Assembly: GCA_963728075.1 (NCBI GenBank)
Contig: CAVSIP010000007.1
Span: 372,001 to 436,000 of the forward strand
Reading direction: 5' to 3'
Source: CAVSIP01 sp963728075
GTDB lineage: Bacteria > Actinomycetota > Actinomycetes > JAFAQI01 > DASSKL01
DNA length: 64,000 nucleotides
In this document: positions 63,216 through 64,000 of the stretch, one piece after another
How positions within the stretch are numbered: the stretch's first letter is position 1
Layout: the number at the start of each line of letters is the position of its first letter
Notes under the pieces: model-generated
Database searches by the model: none
The model's input: only the letters and a program-made list of their open reading frames with translations
Told to the model about the DNA's origin: nothing
Made by a program: the position numbers and the translations under genes

Positions 63216-64000
63216 TCAGGCGACGCGCAGGCCGCGCGGCAGGCGGGCGCTGGGCGTGCGCAGCCGGCGGGCGGTGAGCCAGACCGCCGCCCCGCCGAGC
63301 GTCAGGTCGGCGGCGAGCCCGTACGGCCAGACCAGCCCGCCGGACCCCGCCGGCTCGCCGGGGCCGCTGCGCAGGTCACGGACCGACCGGCCGATCGCAC
63401 CCAGGGGGTCCACGTCCGTCCGGTGCGCGCAGGCGGCCTCGCCCGGCCGCAGCGGCGCGTAGGCGGCCCAGCCCTGCTCGGCCCGCGGCGGCGTGCACAC
63501 GACCGGCGCCGCGTCGGCGAGGACGACGAACGGGTTCGGCGCGAGCAGCCACCAGGTGCGATCCGGACGCGACTGGGACGACGTCCACGTCTGCACGCCA
63601 CCCGGCGTCTGCACCGTCTGGGTGACCTTCTCGGAGGTCGCCGCGGTGGCCAGCCCGAACACCACCAGCGTGCCGACGGTCAGCGCGAACACCGCCAGGT
63701 ACGACAGCACGCTCGACGTCGTGCTGCGCGCCAGCAGCGCCGAGAGCGCGAGCGCGACCGCGCACACCACGCCGAGCAGCAGCGCGACCACCCCGGTCGT
63801 GACGACCAGCCGCCAGGCCGAGACCCCGCCCTCCGCGACGCACCACACGATGAGCGGCACGGTCGCGGCGAGGAACGCGAGCGTGGTGCCCCACGCCGCG
63901 GCGAGCTTGCCGAGCGCGATGTCGTACGGCTGCAGCCGGGTCACCTGCAGCGTCGCCAGCACGCCACGCTCGCGGTCCCCGTTGACCGACTGCGCGGTCA
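63216..64000 (-). CDS. ABC-2-type permease, 5' part off window
   Basis: The visible 261 residues, starting inside the protein with TAQSVNGDRERGVLATLQVT, show an ABC-2 permease pattern: the cytoplasmic segment ERGVLATLQVTRLQPYDIALGKL, then about five hydrophobic helices (LAAAWGTTLAFLAATVPLIVW, LVVTTGVVALLLGVVCAVALALSALLA, VLSYLAVFALTVGTLVVFGLA). A large external loop (WTSSQSRPDRTWWLLAPNPFVVLADAAP) with Cys residues and a final helix follow. The frame continues past the right edge, so the true start is not visible. The ATPase partner is probably also outside the window. Confidence 0.75.
   Translation of the reverse strand, partial: TAQSVNGDRERGVLATLQVTRLQPYDIALGKLAAAWGTTLAFLAATVPLIVWCVAEGGVSAWRLVVTTGVVALLLGVVCAVALALSALLARSTTSSVLSYLAVFALTVGTLVVFGLATAATSEKVTQTVQTPGGVQTWTSSQSRPDRTWWLLAPNPFVVLADAAPVVCTPPRAEQGWAAYAPLRPGEAACAHRTDVDPLGAIGRSVRDLRSGPGEPAGSGGLVWPYGLAADLTLGGAAVWLTARRLRTPSARLPRGLRVA

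Overview
The window is a chromosomal segment from a very GC-rich Gram-positive bacterium, almost certainly an actinomycete. The base composition is extreme, GTG starts and 4-base GTGA/ATGA stop-start overlaps are frequent, and several gene orders are typically actinobacterial: a paired tRNA-adenosine-deaminase-associated protein/tadA/tRNA-Ser cluster, an SRP RNA directly before dnaX-ybaB-recR, and a c-di-AMP riboswitch before an NlpC/P60 hydrolase. I cannot name the genus. No phage, IS element or CRISPR array was seen.

Layout. 1-7.3 kb: a secreted YVTN/phosphoesterase protein (frameshifted, C-terminus off the window) with a PHO-box-like repeat upstream, an N,N-dimethylformamidase-beta-like protein, a DUF3048 lipoprotein and small proteins. 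6.2-17.6 kb (minus strand): the most unusual locus, one tight operon encoding two paralogous membrane-anchored substrate-binding proteins, a fused LivH-LivM permease, a stand-alone MFS protein, a 968-residue MFS-LivF-LivG fusion and a small RseB-like protein. 17.7-22 kb (plus): a MarR regulator and a heterodimeric ABC exporter with one degenerate ATP site. 22-30.7 kb: a TetR/PhyH pair in which the PhyH has HxA instead of HxD, a PAS-GGDEF-EAL-GAF protein, a HATPase-MetOD1 protein, an M20 amidohydrolase with a second PhyH, and a crotonase.

30.7-46.8 kb: RarD, small membrane proteins, an R2lox-like diiron oxidase paired with an SCP2 lipid carrier, a GH25 lysozyme with three C-terminal repeats, and an acyl-CoA island (MDR reductase, two acyl-CoA synthetases, SDR, crotonase, MFS). 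The R2lox pair and the MFS/crotonase/synthetase operon share a 17-bp operator-like palindrome, which suggests one lipid-responsive regulator. Then come an L,D-transpeptidase, a YihY protein and a TtuB/TtuA-like tRNA thiolation pair. 46.8-55 kb: two transporters, c-di-AMP riboswitch plus NlpC/P60, upp, a decayed recQ relic, a thioredoxin-reductase-like flavoprotein and the tadA cluster with tRNA-Ser(CGA).

55-64 kb: a large membrane glycosyltransferase-like protein, a PAS-PAS-GAF-PP2C phosphatase, tRNA-Ser(GGA), rfbA, SRP RNA, dnaX (with a palindrome inside its linker), ybaB, recR, a G-rich tandem repeat and the 3' part of an ABC-2 permease gene that runs off the right edge. All assignments come from reading motifs by eye; no database search was run.
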